A stretch of 42,143 bases of DNA from Chrysophaeum taylorii (taxonomy: Eukaryota; Sar; Pelagophyceae; Pelagomonadales; Pelagomonadaceae), in contig JAQMWT010000560.1 in assembly GCA_029834535.1 (NCBI GenBank), forward strand, positions 17,501 through 59,643, written 5' to 3'. Under the pieces are notes generated by a model, which searched no databases, had not been told where the DNA came from, and saw nothing but the letters and a program-made list of their open reading frames with translations. Both the position numbers and the translations under genes were made by a program. Positions 28,885 to 38,070 of this stretch are shown one piece after another. Position 1 is the first letter of the stretch. Every line of letters starts with the position of its first letter.

Positions 28885-29283
28885 AACTAACTAACTTCAG
28901 CCCTCTCCCGAGCATGGGAGCCAGGCCGGAACGGCAGGAGCCGGTGCGGAATCACAGAGGAAAATCACGCAGTTGGGGCAGAGGCGAGGGACGAGGGCGG
29001 ACTTGTTGATGGTGGACCGCCACTGCGCGCGGTCTTGTGCGAGGCCGTGCAAAAGCGTCGCAGGCCGCGGACGTGTTGGTCCACGAACAATCGACCTGTC
29101 CGACGCGTTCTGCCCAACCGAGCGAACCCCATCCCAGCGCAGACTTTCCGGGTGCTAACCGGCCAGCCCGGGAGGCGAGCAGGCACCGTCTCACTCCGGG
29201 ACGGCCGGGGCCGCTGCAGGGAGCAAGCGTGTTAGGCGCCGTCCTCCATCGCAACCAACGGTTAGCGATCGCAGGGTTAGGGT
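28885..29283 (-). mobile_element. Internally deleted LINE derivative, copy 1
   Basis: About 400 bp on the minus strand that joins the first ~215 bp of the LINE (equivalent to 500-717) directly to its last ~170 bp (equivalent to about 3804-3974), ending in a GTTA tail. About 3.1 kb encoding endonuclease and RT are missing. The flanks CTAGT / TTAGT suggest a short target duplication. The same junction occurs at 35771-36170, so this is a propagating non-autonomous family. The open frames across it are chance. Confidence 0.85.
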
Positions 29284-29342
29284 CAATTAGTCCCAATCTC
29301 TAACCCCAGTAAGTTCACCTGGTCCCAGTTAAGTTCACCTAC
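29284..29342. repeat. Short-repeat array beside helicase copy C
   Basis: TAGTCCCAATCTCTAACCCC followed by AGTAAGTTCACCTGGTCCC units, as at 4010-4083. Confidence 0.75.
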
Positions 29343-29967
29343 AGTGCGCATGTAAACGCCGTGAGGGGGCTTATCGGTATTGCGCAGCACGTGTGGGGCA
29401 GGGTGGAGTCGTCGACTCAGAAGAGGATATCCTCGGGGTTGCCGATCGACAGAGAGCCACGTAGAGCTGGACGTGGCAGAAGACGGGCTTGGGCAAGAGG
29501 ACCCCGACATCGCGGGGCGTCTGGCCCTGGCTCTTGTTGATTGTTTGGCGTAGACGGGCCTTAAGGGATACAGGTTGGAGGAGCCTCGGTAACACGACAC
29601 GATCGATCATGTATCTGGTACCGTTGCAGTGGCCGTGCGACGGGTCGAGATTGAGAAGACCTTGAGCTCGCGATCAAAGTCAGCATGCCGTTGGTTGTCA
29701 GGGAGTTGGAAACTCGACTGTAAAGAGCGAGGCGTCGTCTTCCGACAAACCTAGTCGGCCGAAAAGAACTCCGACGCCTCGTCTCCGGGAAAGGCCACGG
29801 TCATGCGCGCGTTGTCAGCATCGACAACATCGTTTCGACGGGGCGTGAGAATGGCGCGCCGAAAGAGCCGCCGCGGGTCGTGGAATTAGTCTGCGGGATC
29901 GCCGTAGACGGCTTGGAGGATCAATGTCTGCCTCGCGCGCCTACCTGATCCTTACCCTGATTCGGGG
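29343..29967 (-). pseudogene. Helitron/Pif1-type helicase C-terminal fragment, copy C
   Basis: The third copy. Minus-strand RLFRRAILTPRRNDVVDADN (about 29875-29815), FPGDEASEFFSAD, RVVLPRLLQPVSLKARLRQ, then TINKSQGQTPRDVGVLLPK (motif V) and QLYVALCRSATPR (motif VI region). It carries the same internal deletion as copies A and B, plus private substitutions and a small deletion near 29743. Confidence 0.75.
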
Positions 29968-29972
29968 GACAA

Positions 29973-30035
29973 CCACACACCCCCCCCCCCTTCTTAGCAG
30001 TCGGCCTTTCAAAGACAAACAGACAAACATCTCCT
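29973..30035. repeat. C-rich repeat beside helicase copy C, abutting the copia element
   Basis: One copy of CACCCCCC...CTTCTTAGCAGTCGGCCTTT-CAAAGACAAACAGAC, then AAACATCT. In the other units this is followed by GCCAATTAGTAG, but here it runs into the copia LTR region. The right flank of the copia element does not resume the unit. Confidence 0.75.
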
Positions 30036-30082
30036 TTTTACTTGTAGAAGTTTGGGTAAAAAGCACAACAAAGCGTAGTTAG

Positions 30083-30234
30083 TAGAAGTAACAAAGCTCA
30101 GTCACCCCAGAAAGTGATTGACCTAGAGGGAGCCCGTGAGGAGCACGGCGTTAGACATTCGAGTCGTTAATGGTAGTAGGAGACCAAGACAAGAAGGGCT
30201 AGGGTCACTAGTCTAGGGTTAGGATCACTTAACA
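30083..30234 (-). repeat. 3' LTR of the copia element
   Basis: Shares with 40395-40589 the core CCTAGAGGGAGCCC, ACACGGCGTTAGACAT-type and CTAGGGTCACTAGTCTAGGG segments. On the minus strand it begins TGTTAAGTGATCC. The outer limit is uncertain between 30036 and 30083. Confidence 0.75.
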
Positions 30235-30243
30235 CCCCCTCGA
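30235..30243 (-). promoter_or_regulatory. Polypurine tract of the copia element
   Basis: Minus-strand TCGAGGGGG lies directly before the 3' LTR start TGTTAAG. Confidence 0.6.
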
Positions 30244-30301
30244 GTGAAGCTATGGTGTACGCATGTGCAAGTGGCTCACTCGCAGATATGTCCCAGTGTT
30301 T

Positions 30302-32839
30302 TCATTCGCTGACCATGTAATGACGGAGGGGTTCAGAGTCATACAGGTCGGTGAGGAGCAGGTTCGGTGGGGTCTCCAGGAACGGAGGCAAGTCAGCGCA
30401 CGAAGTAACGAGGTAAGAACCCTCGTCTTTATGTGTGATGATGTCTTTCTGTTCGTTGTAGTCCACGTTTACCAGGAACCGTGCGAGGCGTGGGAAATCC
30501 ACGGTGGACAGGAGCTTCGAGAAGAAGCCTGCCACATTGGTTTTCGTGGGACACCAGAAACAGCGTATGCGACGTGGGTGACCATTATCGCCCTGGTAAT
30601 CGCGAATGCGAAAAACGCGAATGTCGATATGCTTGGTCTGAGGCGTGGTTTTTGGATGATTGGCTGTTGATACAGCTCCCTCGTTGTCAATCAGCAGCGG
30701 TATAGCGGGGACCTCGCGACAGGTAGGAAATCCAAACATGAAGGGGACTGATTCCATGCGTGTATGGAACCATACTGCTTCATCGGCCGTGGTCGCTGCG
30801 GCAATGATCTCTGCGTGTAGTGTTGACTTGGCTGTGATGGTTTGTCTCTTGTATGACCATGACACTAGACATCCGAACACGTATACGCAGTAACCAGTCG
30901 TCGATCGCAGGCGAGAGTCTTGTGGGTCTGCGAAGTCTGTGTCGCTGAAGGCAAGGATGGGGCAGCGCGAGATGCTCTTTAGTTCGGGATACTTGGCGGA
31001 CAGCAGCTTGATGATGTCGGATGACAAAGGTGAGCCGTCTGCTTTGTAGACCAAGCCATGGTCTGGATTTGTGTGTAGATACCTGAGCGTAACTTCTATC
31101 CAAACTACACGTAGGCGTTCGGGCGAGTGCATCCCTTTGCAAGCACGGTTCAAGATGGCGGTGATGTCCGGTCTGACCGTGATATTCAGGTAGATGAGAG
31201 AGCCACACACTGTTTGAAATGAATCCCGAATTTTTGCTTGCAGGGGGGTCAGCGGTACGTGGTTCTTCTTGGACAGGTCCTTAAAATCGGCGTTGTGCGG
31301 GATGCGTTTGTGCGAGAGTTGCCCCAAATTGAGTTTGGAGAGGAGTTCGTTGACTTTGTGTCCTGCGCTCAATGTGAACACCCCCTTGACCGGATCGTAG
31401 GTACACTTGAGACCTAGGAACGATTTCACGGTTTCTCCCCACTTGACGCCGTCTCCGAATGTCTTGAAGAGCGCGTCTTTGACGTTTTTGATGAGCGCTG
31501 TGTCTGTACCTGTTATGAGCAGGTCATCGACAAAGGCAGTGATTGCACACCACTGGTCAGCGCTGGGGTCGTGTTTCGTGAACTGTGTTGCGTCATTCCA
31601 GCTGCAGGTGAAGCCAAGGTCGGTCATGAACTTGTCCATATGTTTTGAGAAAAGGGCGGGTGACGAATGGAGTCCATAGAGGGCGTTGATCAGTCGGAAG
31701 GCGATCTTGCCTTTTGGATTCATCTGCCGAAATTTCTCAGTGATCTCAGGCTTTACTTGTATGCCCTTGGGCAGGTCCACCCAGATAGGTCTGTCGATGA
31801 GGCTTTGAATGAACGCCTGTGGAACATCACAGTGATGCACAGGTAGCCGATGGTGCGTGGCGACTGCGATCAGGGTGCGACCAGTGGCTAGCATTGTCGT
31901 GGGTGAGTATACGCTGTAAAAGTCGAGTCCTACTCGGGCCAGGAAGCCTTTTACCACACATCTGGCCTTGTGCTTCAGGTAAGCACCGTTTTCGGTTTTG
32001 ACCTTGAGAACGAGACGTGTAGGGAGAGCGGATCTGCCTTCGGGGACGAGAGATAGGCGGATGACGCCTTTGTCTGTGATGCCATCAAATTCTTTGATGA
32101 TACCTTCCAGGTGCTTGCGCTTCTCGTCATTGGACATTCCCTTTAGCTCTAATATCTGGTCAGGCGAATATTCAAGGTCGCCGGTCTTGATGTCAGGGCC
32201 ATCCCCAGGTTGCGTCGAGAGCGGGTCAAATGTAAGGTGAATTGCTTCCACTTGACTGACGTCTGTATCCAGGAGTTGAGAGCGTAGGTCCTTGTTGGGG
32301 TCGTGGTGTTGCGCAAACAGATGATCGTTCTCGCATCCACTGAACAGGGAGGTCCTGGAGTTGTTTAGCGCGTCCACTGCCGGCGCGGCGTCTGCGGATC
32401 CAAAGAGTGCCAGCGAGATGTCGTCGTAGGTGGTCGGCTCGCACTGGTATAGTCCCTTGGATTCGAGTTCGAGTTGAACTCTCGCAGGGTGTATGCGAGG
32501 TAGCATGGTGCGCTCGGGGTGAATGAGGGCAACTAGCTGTTCGACCATCTTGGAGCCGTTGGCGGAGTTGAGATCCAGTTTTACAAATTGGTTCTCGATC
32601 GCTTGCCTTAGGTCCGAGGCAGTTCCTCCAAGCTCACTGAACTCTGTCGTGTTGCGGGCGTTGGCGTATGGTTGTTGCTTGAACCTTGTGAACGCTTCGG
32701 TATGTTCTTCTGCTTCTTGTAGGTGTTCTGCGTTGGTGTGCGCAGTTGGGGAGAAATCCACCCTCTCAGGCGTGCGGCATGACTCAAGAGGCTTTCGTAC
32801 GCGTCGTCGACGGCAGGGTCGTCGCTGGTGTCGAGGCAC
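30302..32839 (-). CDS. Copia reverse transcriptase and RNase H
   Basis: A single open frame of 845 codons. RT begins near codon 256 (TDKGVIRLSLVPEGRSALP) with RLVLKVKTENGAYLKHKARC, VHHCDVPQAFIQSLI (first catalytic Asp), FRLINALYGLHSSP and AITAFVDDLLITGTD (FVDD at 436-439). TVRPDITAILNRACKGMHSP follows. RNase H shows FSDTDFAD, TLHAEIIAAATTADEAVW and LLIDNEGAVS, then KHIDIRVFRIRD, the copia C-terminal signature. The first 250 codons are a linker from integrase without a recognised domain. All catalytic residues are in place and the frame is intact, the best preserved gene in the window. Confidence 0.92.
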   Translation of the reverse strand: MPRHQRRPCRRRRVRKPLESCRTPERVDFSPTAHTNAEHLQEAEEHTEAFTRFKQQPYANARNTTEFSELGGTASDLRQAIENQFVKLDLNSANGSKMVEQLVALIHPERTMLPRIHPARVQLELESKGLYQCEPTTYDDISLALFGSADAAPAVDALNNSRTSLFSGCENDHLFAQHHDPNKDLRSQLLDTDVSQVEAIHLTFDPLSTQPGDGPDIKTGDLEYSPDQILELKGMSNDEKRKHLEGIIKEFDGITDKGVIRLSLVPEGRSALPTRLVLKVKTENGAYLKHKARCVVKGFLARVGLDFYSVYSPTTMLATGRTLIAVATHHRLPVHHCDVPQAFIQSLIDRPIWVDLPKGIQVKPEITEKFRQMNPKGKIAFRLINALYGLHSSPALFSKHMDKFMTDLGFTCSWNDATQFTKHDPSADQWCAITAFVDDLLITGTDTALIKNVKDALFKTFGDGVKWGETVKSFLGLKCTYDPVKGVFTLSAGHKVNELLSKLNLGQLSHKRIPHNADFKDLSKKNHVPLTPLQAKIRDSFQTVCGSLIYLNITVRPDITAILNRACKGMHSPERLRVVWIEVTLRYLHTNPDHGLVYKADGSPLSSDIIKLLSAKYPELKSISRCPILAFSDTDFADPQDSRLRSTTGYCVYVFGCLVSWSYKRQTITAKSTLHAEIIAAATTADEAVWFHTRMESVPFMFGFPTCREVPAIPLLIDNEGAVSTANHPKTTPQTKHIDIRVFRIRDYQGDNGHPRRIRCFWCPTKTNVAGFFSKLLSTVDFPRLARFLVNVDYNEQKDIITHKDEGSYLVTSCADLPPFLETPPNLLLTDLYDSEPLRHYMVSE

Positions 32840-33671
32840 GAGGCGACCAGTGTCGGGTGAGTACCAGCGATGGTGTCCATTACGGATTGCGCGGCGAGGT
32901 GCGCGAGCGACTTCGAACGGGAGCGGGTGGTGGAGGTGCCTTTGTACCGCCAGGTGTCACCATGATTGCACGGGGAGAGGTGCTTGGTGTACCGGGTGCG
33001 GTGCGGATCTTGGAGATCGACGATGACGCGAGTGTCCTCCGGAGGTATGGGGTTACCGTTCGCGTGTTTGAGCGGGATTTTGCCGCGTTGGTTGGGGGCG
33101 ATGAGAGCATCTGCCCAGATATCGTGCCCATCGGCACCGTGCCATCGGACTTCGATGACGTCGCGAGTTTGGGGGGCACGGTGGTACACGGTACGAGGAC
33201 GACGTTGGGACCGAGTGGGGCCAGGGGCGTCGTCGGCAACATCTGGGGGCGACGGTGCACTCGGAGCGGAGGAGTTGGCGACCGTGGGCGAACGGGACGG
33301 GGAAGCGTCGGGTGCGTTCGGTGGTGCCTGAGTCGGGGAGACTTGGCGGCGGCGAACTCCGGGGAGGCGACGAGGCGGGGTGCGTCGGGCTGGTGGGTGT
33401 GGGGTCGGGTTTGTCGGCGACATTTGAGGTTTCGCGTGCTGCGTCGGGGAGGCGGTGTCGGGGATTCGGCATCGCACTCGGACGACTGGTGGTCATCGTC
33501 GTCTTCTGGCGGAGCGGTGTCGTCGGGGACAGGCCAGCAGCCGGACAATCGCAGCGAGGGTGCTATCGCCGGGGGAGGCTCAGGCGGAATTGGCGGGGAT
33601 GCTTCTTGCGCGGTGTTGGGTATGACGCGTGGATCTTTCAGGGAGCGGTTGGAGTTGGTGGCTTGGTTCAC
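32608..33671 (-). pseudogene. Copia integrase-RT hinge, Pro-rich, with a possible small barrel
   Basis: Two overlapping minus frames (33671-32880 and 33477-32608) hold the hinge. The first starts NQATNSNRSLKDPRVIPN and is proline-rich. The second contains TRDVIEVRWHGADGHDIWAD and GKIPLKHANGNPIPPEDTRV, which could be a small Tudor/chromo-like barrel, then a helical stretch (SLAHLAAQSVMDTIAG) and ends as the RT frame takes over. The frame passes between at least three registers, so either shifts have accumulated or the hinge is decayed. Confidence 0.45.
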
Positions 33672-33719
33672 CAGTTGCTGGGTGCGGTATGCGCGCCAGT
33701 CGGGGCGGAGGTCCTCGGC

Positions 33720-34844
33720 TTAGAACTGCCCAGTGGTGATAATGTCACCAGTGTCAACCAGTTGGATGAGCGACTCGCGGTGATTGGCGATATGCAGCGC
33801 ATGCAGTGGGAGCATGTCGGCACTTCCAAGGTATATGCCGCGCACGGTCTTGGGTTCGCGCTTGTTGCGGTGGGGTGGGTTGACCAACACCCACGAGCCA
33901 AAGGGGTAGAGCTGGGAGCTCATTTCCTCTTGGCGGGACAGCACCTGGTGGGGCGTGCGGTCAACATGTTCACGACGGGAAAGGAGTCGCGACCCTGTGT
34001 TGTTGTGCACGGTGCTGTAGAACAAGCTTGAGAACACCCAGTAAGTTGACGGGTCGATTTGGTGACCCTTGACCGTCTTGCCGCGCAGGCCTTCCTGTGC
34101 CATGGTGGCGCGTTTGGTGAGACGACCAATGAAATGCTCGGCGGGACTGCCATAGTGCAGCTGATATCGTCCAAGCGTCTCAATTTGCAGGGAGAGCTCA
34201 GTCTTCAGGTGGTTCAGCTCGGTGGCCTGGAACTGTTTGGCCGCGTCAGTGAGCACTACTCGCACTCGTATGTCGTACCTGATTTTCAACAGGTTCACAC
34301 CATAGAGGATTGCAGCGAGGGCGGTCTTGGCGTCTAGGCGGTTAGCGGGGTATACAACGCTAAAGTCGCATTTCACACACACCATCACGTAGAGGTGAGA
34401 GTAGTGGCGGTACACCGAGTGGATCGTCGACTCGGCGACATCCAGAGCGAGAACTTGGCCAAAGGCAAAGGAGAGCTCATTTGGAGTGTACGTCTCGAGA
34501 TTTTTGGTCCACGGTAGGTTGTCCAGATACTTGGCCATCCTGTCGTCTGGGACTAGAAATCTCAGGTACCGAGAATCACCGGGCTGTAGGTTGCAGATGT
34601 TGGGATTGGCTCGGATGTTGCGTTCCATCATATCAGGTGAGTGCAGGAAGATGGACCTGTACCAACTGACTTTGAAAAGCTTGGCGGGAAAGCCATGATG
34701 CGTTGGAGGCAACTCAGAGGGCCATGCTGACGTCGGGATGGAGTCCGCTGTTTTGGTCTTTGCTGCTGCCGGTGAGAACCGAACCGCCTTAATCCTGTAA
34801 TCAGGCTTTTGCTTAGGTGGTCGCTTCTTGAGATGCTCAACCAT
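33720..34844 (-). CDS. Copia integrase
   Basis: 374 codons from the ATG at 34844; the frame is open upstream to about 34985 with RRRLQGQDVDTLLYS and a helical run, probably the N-terminal region. The catalytic core shows D135 (FGQVLALDVAEST), D200 (RVVLTDAAKQF) and E236 (YGSPAEHFIGRL). The Asp-to-Glu gap is 35 residues, the classic DD35E spacing. The C-terminus has TPHQVLSRQ, PFGSWVLVNPP and TVRGIYLGSAD, the copia post-core motif. No clear HHCC finger is seen. It would insert the cDNA. It lies between methyltransferase and RT, as expected for copia except for the extra domain upstream. Confidence 0.88.
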   Translation of the reverse strand: MVEHLKKRPPKQKPDYRIKAVRFSPAAAKTKTADSIPTSAWPSELPPTHHGFPAKLFKVSWYRSIFLHSPDMMERNIRANPNICNLQPGDSRYLRFLVPDDRMAKYLDNLPWTKNLETYTPNELSFAFGQVLALDVAESTIHSVYRHYSHLYVMVCVKCDFSVVYPANRLDAKTALAAILYGVNLLKIRYDIRVRVVLTDAAKQFQATELNHLKTELSLQIETLGRYQLHYGSPAEHFIGRLTKRATMAQEGLRGKTVKGHQIDPSTYWVFSSLFYSTVHNNTGSRLLSRREHVDRTPHQVLSRQEEMSSQLYPFGSWVLVNPPHRNKREPKTVRGIYLGSADMLPLHALHIANHRESLIQLVDTGDIITTGQF

Positions 34845-35022
34845 GGCAGCTAGCGCAGAGTGGCTGTGAGAGCCCTCAATGGCGATCAGGAGCTGATCTG
34901 CACATGCCGCTGTGACGTCGACACTGTATAGCAGTGTGTCTACGTCTTGTCCTTGGAGCCTACGCCGGTGGGTTGCGCGGTCGCAATGTCAGTGATAACA
35001 CATGACGCGACGTTTTTGGGCG

Positions 35023-35770
35023 CTACACGATGGAGCGACAAGTAAAGCGCCAAGAGCTGGGGGGGGCGATCATGGATGCCTGCTCCTTGAAGACCTGTCT
35101 GGGTGGCATCTTACGCCATCGCTCGTGCAGTACTGCGTCGTCTGGAGCGCAGATCCGTGCGGTTTCTTCAGGTGTGACGTAGCGATATTGATGAGAGCTC
35201 ATGCGTACCAATAGGTTGCCGTCGGAGGTGAGCGTACGTGCGGGTCCAGAAGGCAGGTAGGTGCGTAGACCTAGCGTGGTCTGTTTCTGGGGTAGCTCGC
35301 AATGCCCGTCACGGTGAGCCAGCGACATGCGCGTCTGGGGATACAGCGTGTTGCGTGGGTCGCGAACGGCTATGGTCTTCTGTTGGTAGTTGAGCGAGAA
35401 AGCCTGGGGGTTCTGCAAGTTGATCAGTTCTGCTACTCGGAGACTAAGATCTGATGAGTGCCTGTCCATCTCGGGGAGCTTTGGTCGACATGCAAATGCA
35501 GCCACAAGGTAGCCTTGATGTGCGTCGAATCCTGATACGGCGTGACCACATAGCTTAAATGGCGTGCCTTTGGCATTTCGCGTGTGTCGGCCAGTGGGCT
35601 TCGTTGCTGCTCGAGGGTCGGTTGTCCGCCTGTGAAGAAGCCGAGAGTAACCAGGGCGTCCGGTCGGAGGTGACTGACTTCCGCGGTGGTGAACTCGAGC
35701 GGATCGTGCGAGGCGCGTACAACGAAGAAACCAGCGTTGATTCCAGCGTCCGAGAACGTTTCCGGAGTAA
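35023..35770 (-). pseudogene. Copia methyltransferase, C-terminal part (motifs IX and X)
   Basis: The minus-strand frame to the stop at 35023 has GPARTLTSDGNLLVRM, then YRYVTPEETARICAPDDAV (about 35187-35130) and KEQASMIAPP (about 35088-35059). These fit the C-terminal motif IX region of C5 methyltransferases (TLT... RYLTPREAARL..FPD) and motif X (GNAVPP) in order and spacing. Just after the LINE insertion the better frame reads ITPETFSDAGINAGFFVVRA. It changes to the final frame near 35590 (GTPFKLCGHAVSG). The part between motifs VIII and IX would be the target recognition domain and is not recognisable. Confidence 0.65.
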
Positions 35771-36170
35771 CTAACTACCGAACTAACTTCAGACCTCTCC
35801 CGAGCATGGGAGCCAGGCCGGACAGGCAGGAGCCGATCCGGGATCACAGAGGAAAATCACGCAGTTGGGGCAGAGTCGAGGGACGAGGATTCGTTGATGA
35901 CGGACCGCCACTGCGCGCGGTCTTGTGCGAAGTCGTGCAAATGCGTCGCAGGCCGCAAACGTGTTGGTCCACGAACAATCGACCTGTCCGTCGCGTTCTG
36001 CCCAACCGAGCGAACCCCATCCCAGCGCGGACTTTCCGGGTGCTAACCGGCCAGCCCGGGAGGCGAGCAGGCACCGTCTCACTCCGGGACGGCCGGGGCT
36101 ACCGCAGGGAGCAAACGTGTTAGGCGCCGTCCTCCATCGCAACCAACGGTTAGCGATCGCAGGGTTAGGG
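35771..36170 (-). mobile_element. Internally deleted LINE derivative, copy 2, inserted in the copia element
   Basis: 400 bp with the same internal junction as 28885-29283. It is flanked by GTTTCCGGAGTAA (35758-35770) and GTTTCCCGGAGTAA (36171-36184), a 13-14 bp target duplication. It disrupts the copia methyltransferase between motifs VIII and IX, so it is younger than the copia insertion. The frame that runs through it from the copia pol is accidental. Confidence 0.9.
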
Positions 36171-38041
36171 GTTTCCCGGAGTAATATCCACGTTTTCTGA
36201 GCTAGATGCGAGTGCCGGCACGATGCTTGCATTATTGCAGGCAGAGAGCGTAAGTCCTTGTCCAGTCCCAGGGTGATGGTGACTGTGGACCGTCTCTGTT
36301 GTTTGGTTTCACCCCCTGTGTCAGAAGCGGGGGGCGCGTGACACTGTAAGAGATGCATAGCGTGGGAGACCAGATGGTTGGCATGTGGGGGAACGACGGC
36401 ATCATCTGGGTATCGATGGGTCCTCTGGGCTGCGAAGAACGCGTGGCGCGGAGGGGTCAGAGTCGAAATCCACGGTAAGCGGGCATCTCGGAACGCGAAG
36501 CCGGCGCGGGGAATGACCAGTGAGCGGGGAACAGCGGGATCCGAGAGAAGGAAATTCTGCAGCGGCGTTACCGAGGAGGACAGTCGCGACATGCGGGGAA
36601 GGTCCAGAGGTGGAAGCGGAGCTGTGCTGTGAATCGCAAACCATCGAATCTTAGAGACGGGGGCGCCCACGGAAGCAGCGTCGCAAATGGTTGCAGAGGA
36701 ATAGAAACCAAAATTGCGGGCTTGAGCGAGGACGTGTTGGTGGTGCCCATGATTCGTCTCTGAGGGAGGGGTCATCTCCTCGAGAATGCACGTGGCATGG
36801 AGGGCCAGGGCGATGCGAAATCGCAAATCGGAGCGGAACATCCAGGCCGAGCGGGCGTCAGGATAACTGTTGAGATCCTTGAGTGTCGACTCCGAGGTGC
36901 ATTCGGCGGAGTACATGACAACGTCAGCAGCGACTTTGAGCTGACCAGACGTCACCAGACGCGGAATGAGTGTAGCATCGGAGCACGTGACAATGTCTGG
37001 GCCAAAACGCTGACGAGCCAGGTGCAGGAGGGATGGTTGTTTTTCGCATACGAACACAACGCGGAAGTTGGCGGCGAAGATGCGGTTGTTGCGGAACAGA
37101 GAAGAGCCTTCAGTCGAGACACCGGTGCACACGAGCGCGAGGGTGCGGGGCTGAGGCGTGCCGCGAAACTCGCCGGAGGCCGACATGGAGAGCATCATGT
37201 GCGGCGCGTCCGATGACTGTTGCGTCAGTAAAACGGCGGGTAGGTCCGAGCGGGCCAGTTTGCGCAGATTGGGGTCGACGGCTTGAATGTGGCCGAGATC
37301 ACGAGACAGCGAAAAGGTGTCGTGCGTGATGAGGGACCGCAGGGTCTTAAACTCGTGAGAGTGGCGCAAGGGGAGCTGGATGAGCCCGTTGAACGTTTTC
37401 TCACACGTGAAGACAGCGGCGGCGGCGTCTATTTCGCGATAGTCCAGCGGGAGAGCGGCAAGTCCGGGCGACTTGTGGGTCCCGTATGGAATGTGCGGAA
37501 GGGGCGCGTCGAAAATGATCACGTTGAACACGTGACCAACTGCCGAGGAGAGGAGAAAGAGATCCTCTCGAAAGTCATCCAACAGGAGGACCGGCGCGAG
37601 GTACACAAGGCCTGTGTCGGGATTGCGAGCGTCTGCAACCACGAGTAAGGAAAGTGCAATCTTGGTGGCCATGACCGACGTGGAGCCCTGTGAGATCTTG
37701 ACAGGGGTAACGTCGACGTGGGACCCCTCGATGACGAGAGGTGACGACGAGTGGCCGAAGTTGAAAGTGGCACCCGTATCCGAAATGGCGACGAGCTTTG
37801 GCTTGGGAGCGTGGTCATGCTTAAGCGACACAGGGTCGGCGGAGGATGAGGAGAAGCATGAAAAGGGTATGTCGTTGAGGGACATTTCGAGGGGATGGGG
37901 AGTGGTGAAGGAGTACAGGAGAGAGCTAGTAGGGGAACCTAGGGAGGAGGAGGAAGGGAGCTGCGGGGAAGAACTACTGGCAGCGGGAGAGGCGTCTACG
38001 GGAGGAGAAGCTAAAAAGGTGTGGGCTCGTGAGAAGAGCAC
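36171..38041 (-). CDS. Copia protease and methyltransferase N-terminal part
   Basis: An open frame to the LINE insertion (it runs by chance to 35789). A Ser-rich start leads to the protease: LVAISDTGATFNFGHSS with catalytic D88-T89-G90 (about 37780-37772). About codon 300 a methyltransferase-like domain begins. TLALVCTGVSTEGSSLF fits motif I. RVVFVCEKQPSLLHLARQRF fits motif II with its acidic residue. VVMYSAECTSESTLKDL fits motif IV, with the catalytic Cys at codon 381 (about 36901) but Glu in place of Pro. ATCILEEMTPP fits motif VI. FYSSATICDAASVGAPVSKI, then RWFAIHS, fits motif VIII (GVPQSRxR). The best reading is a divergent C5 methyltransferase; an inactive relative is possible. Confidence 0.72.
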
Positions 38042-38070
38042 ACTGCGTGTACGAGCCGCCCGCGCAGTGC

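Noticed and set aside
28952..29296. ORF across LINE derivative copy 1, and the matching text at the end of the copia pol frame
   Set aside because: The frame is not that of the endonuclease or RT, and it is simply left open in a GC-rich deleted element.
30048..30060. Shared GAAGTTTGGGT between 30048 and the inside edge of the right copia LTR near 40542
   Set aside because: An 11-bp match whose neighbours do not align. I could not turn it into a consistent LTR boundary or target duplication.
32746..33723. 325-codon plus-strand ORF opposite the copia hinge
   Set aside because: Gly/Val/Arg-rich text complementary to the Pro-rich hinge. It is a shadow of the coding minus strand.
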